From assembly GCF_001949145.1 (NCBI RefSeq), contig NW_019091437.1, positions 737,636-750,468 of the forward strand: a stretch of 12,833 bases of DNA, in the 5' to 3' direction. Source of the DNA: Acanthaster planci. Its lineage: Eukaryota; Echinodermata; Asteroidea; Valvatida; Acanthasteridae. Below the pieces are notes generated by a model that was given only the letters and a program-made list of their open reading frames with translations, was not told the DNA's origin and did not search any database. Shown in pieces: positions 11,501 to 12,833 of this stretch (positions within the stretch are counted from its first letter, which is position 1; each line of letters opens with the position of its first letter). A program made the position numbers and the translations under genes.

Positions 11501-12833
11501 ATCCCTCCCCCTCCCCTGCCGTTCTCATTGACATGATACCCTCTTGGGTTGTTCTCATTGGTTGTTAACATTAACAGGCTGTAGTGAATGAGGATACCCA
11601 AGGTAATACACTGCATCTACAGTTGGAAATCAAACGACTGCGAGAGCAACTCCAGCAGTACACACAAGGATCTATCCCAAAGGAACCAACTAGCTCAGGT
11701 AACTCAGCCTTGCTGAACTCGGGTCAGATCAGTTGTGTTTGCTATTTGAGATTGAATTAAGTACAATATCCTTAATCGTGGTTGGCCCTTTCCCATGTGA
11801 AACTAGTGTATCTCCATGAAGTGCTTGTCTGTGAAATGCAAAAAACGTACGAAATAAAACAAAGCTTTCTGTTTACTTTCTGGAACACAACACACTGTGT
11901 ACTTAGCTTAGCTTCCATCCAAACTTACTCATTTACTGAAATTCAGTAACAAATAAGAGGTGAGTATTGATGAAATTTTTATGCCATGCTGTAAAATAAT
12001 TAAGTTTTGCAAACTGCTGGTGAAGTCAGGAAATTGTGTTATCTTAGAAAGTGTTCCATTTTCAAACCTAAAATCTTTTCTGAATTGAATGTCAGAGATG
12101 GTTTGATATTCAAACCTTTCAGCACTTAGCCATTTTATGGGTCTTTTATGGAGTTAAACTGAGGTGATGTAATTTCAGTACGTTATTTTGTAATCTAGTC
12201 TGAAGCCTTGTCAAAAGCCGTGTTTACATTGGACTAAAAAGTTCAAAAAGTTACCACGAGCACATGTTAACATTCCATTGCAGTTACTCTTCTATAGTGT
12301 TCCCATGTGGATTTTGCAACCTGTGGAAAGTGTCTTAGTCACTTCTGAGAATATCACGAGGGCGCTCTCCCATTGACCTTGTAATTTGATACTGGATGTT
12401 TCTTCAGGATGTGTGAAATGTTTGGAATTTCTTTTATTCAAGTTGTTTATTTTGCATCTGCAATGTCCTACATGCATGTAGAGTACTGTATGGGCACGTG
12501 CAATGGGAAATGACAGAGGTCATATGAGAATGCCCTGACCCATTTACATGAACTTGAAAGTTTTACATTACAGTGGCCTCCTGCCTAGGATTTTTCTGTG
12601 ATACAATATTGACAATGTAATTCTTCCAAGACTCAGTTGACCCTGTGACACTTCTGCTGCCGTAGGTAAAACTAGCGACTGACATTCAACACTTGACGGT
12701 GATGACAGTTAAGCAGCAGTCAGCATTAGATCTAATGTTGTCAAATTGACAATAGTCTCTGCAAGGTTTATTTAAAAAATAGATCTAATGTTGTCAAATT
12801 GACAATAGTCTCTGCAAGGTTTATTTAAAAAAA
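2579..12833 (+). CDS. KIF15: KIF15 (kinesin-12) N-terminal half: motor domain and neck, exons 1-12, partial
   Basis: KIF15 (Xklp2 in Xenopus, KRP180 in sea urchin) is a plus-end-directed mitotic kinesin that acts with kinesin-5 to keep spindles bipolar. The twelve coding exons are 2579-2591, 4643-4673, 5323-5494, 6416-6492, 7332-7369, 7661-7758, 8532-8711, 8897-8998, 9773-10006, 10652-10710, 10872-10935 and 11578-11698. They give 396 codons plus one base with no stop, and every junction is GT-AG and in frame. Landmarks are RVYLRVRPP (first motor strand, about 21-29), FTFDHVAD (about 60-67), P-loop GQTGSGKT (99-106), [12 protein letters not shown] in exon 7, switch I NRESSRSH (220-227), switch II DLAGSE (255-260), [11 protein letters not shown] (305-315) and [12 protein letters not shown] (336-347). 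[10 protein letters not shown] follows the motor and matches the KIF15 neck linker, which separates this gene from other kinesin families. The stalk, tail and TPX2-binding region (human protein about 1388 aa) lie beyond the window. Confidence 0.97.
2791..2953. repeat. 163-nt fold-back: two 80-nt arms, 3-nt loop
   Basis: The arms 2791-2870 and 2874-2953 are reverse complements at roughly 86% (about 11 mismatches by eye, some of which would be G-U pairs in RNA) with no gaps. The loop is ACA. The core ACTGCATGGGTGATTTT is intact in both arms. It lies in KIF15 intron 1 and would be transcribed as one long hairpin. It could be a fold-back MITE, a replication-slippage palindrome or a small-RNA precursor. 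No target-site duplication is obvious. Confidence 0.85.
3226..3734. repeat. Inverted pair of 16-nt repeats, 477 nt apart
   Basis: GTGTTCATTACCTTTA (3226-3241) is the exact reverse complement of 3719-3734. They may be terminal repeats of a non-coding element of about 500 bp. Alternatively, the right copy, preceded by TTAA-like DNA (3718-3721), may be one end of a separate element running to the right. The interior codes for nothing recognisable. Confidence 0.5.
4025..4045. repeat. 21-nt AT-rich palindrome
   Basis: AATTTCAAAA and TTTTGAAATT are exact reverse complements around a single A. In AT-rich intron DNA a stem of this size is not surprising. Confidence 0.5.
4643..4673 (+). CDS. KIF15: KIF15 coding exon 2 (31-nt microexon)
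   Basis: The acceptor TTATGCATTTTAG and donor CGG|GTAAGA are both strong. With the flanking split codons it reads [12 protein letters not shown] and enters exon 3 at DGDSIRVYL. It needs one base from exon 1 and leaves two bases for exon 3; both junctions fit. The peptide corresponds to the poorly conserved leader before the motor, so support comes from splice sites and phase rather than homology. Confidence 0.8.
4674..5322 (+). other. KIF15 intron 2
   Basis: This is a 649-nt phase-2 intron. It contains the perfect 16-nt palindrome GTGACTATATAGTCAC at 5131-5146 and a TACATGTA-rich stretch at about 4891-4918. No other gene or element is seen. Confidence 0.75.
5323..5494 (+). CDS. KIF15: KIF15 coding exon 3 (start of motor domain)
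   Basis: The exon is 172 nt, from acceptor TTCCATCAG to donor ACAG|GTAGGC (phase 0). It encodes [14 protein letters not shown], the first beta strand of the motor with the nucleotide-binding RxRP motif. After a variable stretch come [14 protein letters not shown] and HTTQ, close to the human KIF15 segment [13 protein letters not shown]. Confidence 0.96.
5495..6415 (+). other. KIF15 intron 3
   Basis: This is a 921-nt phase-0 intron with an oligo-T acceptor tract at about 6403-6413. I see no repeat with clear boundaries and no coding signature. The 78-codon open frame at 6012-6248 resembles no family I know. Confidence 0.75.
6416..6492 (+). CDS. KIF15: KIF15 coding exon 4
   Basis: The exon is 77 nt, from acceptor TTTTTTTTAG to donor CCTA|GTAAGT. 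It encodes [20 protein letters not shown] and STIFA plus two bases of a split Tyr codon. It aligns with the human KIF15 segment just before the P-loop (NGTIFAYGQ). Confidence 0.96.
6493..7331 (+). other. KIF15 intron 4
   Basis: This is an 839-nt phase-2 intron hosting the MITE-like element at 6677-6917. The rest is AT-rich with nothing recognisable. Confidence 0.8.
6677..6917. mobile_element. MITE-like non-autonomous element, 241 bp
   Basis: The terminal inverted repeats are about 67 nt each (6677-6743 and 6851-6917). They start GGGGCCAATTTCATA and continue AGCTGCTTAAGCACAAA, differing by a few substitutions and a small offset. The interior of about 107 bp is AT-rich and non-coding. Length, long inverted ends and intronic position fit a MITE-type DNA transposon remnant. 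A target-site duplication is not clear, so the superfamily cannot be named. Confidence 0.8.
7332..7369 (+). CDS. KIF15: KIF15 coding exon 5 (38 nt, ATP-binding P-loop)
   Basis: The acceptor TTCATTTCCAG and donor ATGG|GTAAGT bound an exon that completes the split Tyr codon and reads [12 protein letters not shown]. This contains the whole kinesin Walker A loop GQTGSGKT (residues 99-106). It leaves one base for the next Gly codon. Confidence 0.97.
7661..7758 (+). CDS. KIF15: KIF15 coding exon 6
   Basis: The exon is 98 nt, from acceptor TTTTTTTGCATAG to donor AAAAG|GTAGCC. It encodes [20 protein letters not shown], then [12 protein letters not shown]. This matches human KIF15 ([20 protein letters not shown]), following the P-loop. 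Confidence 0.97.
7759..8531 (+). other. KIF15 intron 6
   Basis: This is a 773-nt phase-0 intron with a C run at about 8409-8415. An open frame on the opposite strand (7952-8212) has no recognisable product. No element boundaries are seen. Confidence 0.75.
8532..8711 (+). CDS. KIF15: KIF15 coding exon 7
   Basis: The exon is 180 nt (60 codons), from acceptor GCTTATCACAG to donor ACAAG|GTATGC, phase 0 at both ends. It encodes the central motor strand [19 protein letters not shown], then [17 protein letters not shown], matching the human VFVVGAVEQ region in layout. Confidence 0.97.
8897..8998 (+). CDS. KIF15: KIF15 coding exon 8 (switch I)
   Basis: The exon is 102 nt, from acceptor CCCCTCCAAAG to donor CCAAG|GTAATT, phase 0. 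It encodes [20 protein letters not shown] followed by [22 protein letters not shown] (residues 220-227) is the switch I motif that senses the nucleotide gamma phosphate. Confidence 0.97.
8999..9772 (+). other. KIF15 intron 8
   Basis: This is a 774-nt phase-0 intron. It has an isolated CATAGACCTGG word at 9676-9686, shared with the repeat near KIAA1143 exon 1. Nothing else is recognised. Confidence 0.7.
9773..10006 (+). CDS. KIF15: KIF15 coding exon 9 (switch II, relay region)
   Basis: The exon is 234 nt (78 codons), from acceptor CACAACTCAG to donor CTGCGG|GTGAGT. It encodes [18 protein letters not shown], containing switch II DLAGSE (255-260), then [20 protein letters not shown] and [15 protein letters not shown], the main microtubule-binding surface in kinesins. 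It is clearly more GC-rich than the surrounding introns. The longer open frames overlapping it in other phases and on the opposite strand are by-products of that composition. Confidence 0.98.
10007..10651 (+). other. KIF15 intron 9
   Basis: This is a 645-nt phase-0 intron with a good pyrimidine tract before the exon 10 acceptor. No repeat or gene is recognised. Confidence 0.75.
10652..10710 (+). CDS. KIF15: KIF15 coding exon 10
   Basis: The exon is 59 nt, from acceptor TTGCTTTTCAG to donor GCAAA|GTAAGT. It encodes [19 protein letters not shown] plus two bases of a Lys codon. This is the conserved kinesin DSLGGN motif and following strand, nearly identical to human KIF15. Confidence 0.97.
10872..10935 (+). 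CDS. KIF15: KIF15 coding exon 11 (end of motor domain)
   Basis: The exon is 64 nt, from acceptor TTCATTCTCCAG to donor ACAAG|GTATTA. It finishes the split Lys codon, then reads [16 protein letters not shown] and MIKNK, closing the motor domain at residue 356 and entering the neck linker. The intron before it is only 161 nt. Confidence 0.97.
10936..11577 (+). other. KIF15 intron 11
   Basis: This is a 642-nt phase-0 intron. GTTCTCATTG occurs twice, at 11521 and 11551, just before an acceptor with a poor pyrimidine tract (AACATTAACAG). Nothing else is recognised. Confidence 0.7.
11578..11698 (+). CDS. KIF15: KIF15 coding exon 12 (neck linker and start of coiled coil)
   Basis: The exon is 121 nt, ending in donor TCAG|GTAACT (phase 1). 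[10 protein letters not shown] is the KIF15 family neck-linker sequence and is identical to human as I recall it. It continues [18 protein letters not shown], with heptad-spaced leucines and isoleucine expected for the start of the stalk, then a polar [10 protein letters not shown] linker. The partner exon 13 is not in the window. Confidence 0.95.
11699..12833 (+). other. KIF15 intron 12 (incomplete)
   Basis: At least 1135 nt follow the exon 12 donor. No acceptor followed by a KIF15-like stalk sequence is found, so the next exon lies outside. The right edge carries the 53-bp tandem duplication. A 61-codon open frame on the minus strand at 12292-12477 has no recognisable product. Confidence 0.8.
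12727..12833. repeat. Two tandem copies of a 53-bp unit at the window edge
   Basis: The unit at 12727-12779 is repeated without any difference at 12780-12832. Each copy starts TAGATCTAATG, contains the near-palindrome TTGTCAA-A-TTGACAA and ends in TTTATTTAAAAAA. The array may continue past the edge. It could be a minisatellite or an assembly artefact at a contig end. Confidence 0.9.

Noticed and set aside
12706-12760. A possible exon 13 acceptor (GATGACAG) that would continue the KIF15 frame with [11 protein letters not shown].
   Set aside because: The frame reaches a stop after 13 codons, no donor fits, and the peptide does not resemble the KIF15 stalk.

Overview
The window is animal nuclear DNA: AT-rich, intron-dense, with GT-AG introns and short coding islands. 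It holds parts of two protein-coding genes arranged head to head. The protein similarity and gene order are vertebrate-like. The introns are short, and palindromic words such as TACATGTA and AGGCCT recur. Together these suggest a marine invertebrate deuterostome (echinoderm, hemichordate or amphioxus type), but the species call is an inference.

Positions 1-2121, minus strand: a three-exon homologue of human KIAA1143, a small charged protein of unknown function (the DUF4604 family, as I recall it). The gene is nearly complete: 153 codons plus two bases are present, and the window ends within a codon or so of the expected stop. Positions 2122-2578: a 457-bp interval between the two start codons, which must act as a shared bidirectional promoter. 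It contains an E2F/CDE-like box exactly 4 nt from a CHR-like box. Positions 2579-12833, plus strand: the first twelve coding exons of a KIF15 (kinesin-12, Xklp2/KRP180 type) gene. They encode an uninterrupted 396-codon N-terminus with the whole motor domain (P-loop, switch I, switch II), the neck linker and the first turns of the coiled coil. The long stalk lies beyond the window.

I joined the exons by hand. Every KIF15 junction is GT-AG and keeps the reading frame (intron phases 1,2,0,2,1,0,0,0,0,2,0,1). The KIAA1143 junctions are also in frame (phases 0 and 1). The same divergent KIAA1143-KIF15 pair exists in human at 3p21.31, so this looks like ancient conserved microsynteny around a cell-cycle promoter.

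Non-coding structure: a 163-nt near-perfect fold-back in KIF15 intron 1; a 241-bp MITE-like element with about 67-nt terminal inverted repeats in intron 4; two perfect 53-bp tandem copies at the extreme right edge; several smaller hairpins; and 18-nt complementary sequences flanking KIAA1143 exon 1. I found no RNA gene, CRISPR array, viral remnant or new multi-gene system.
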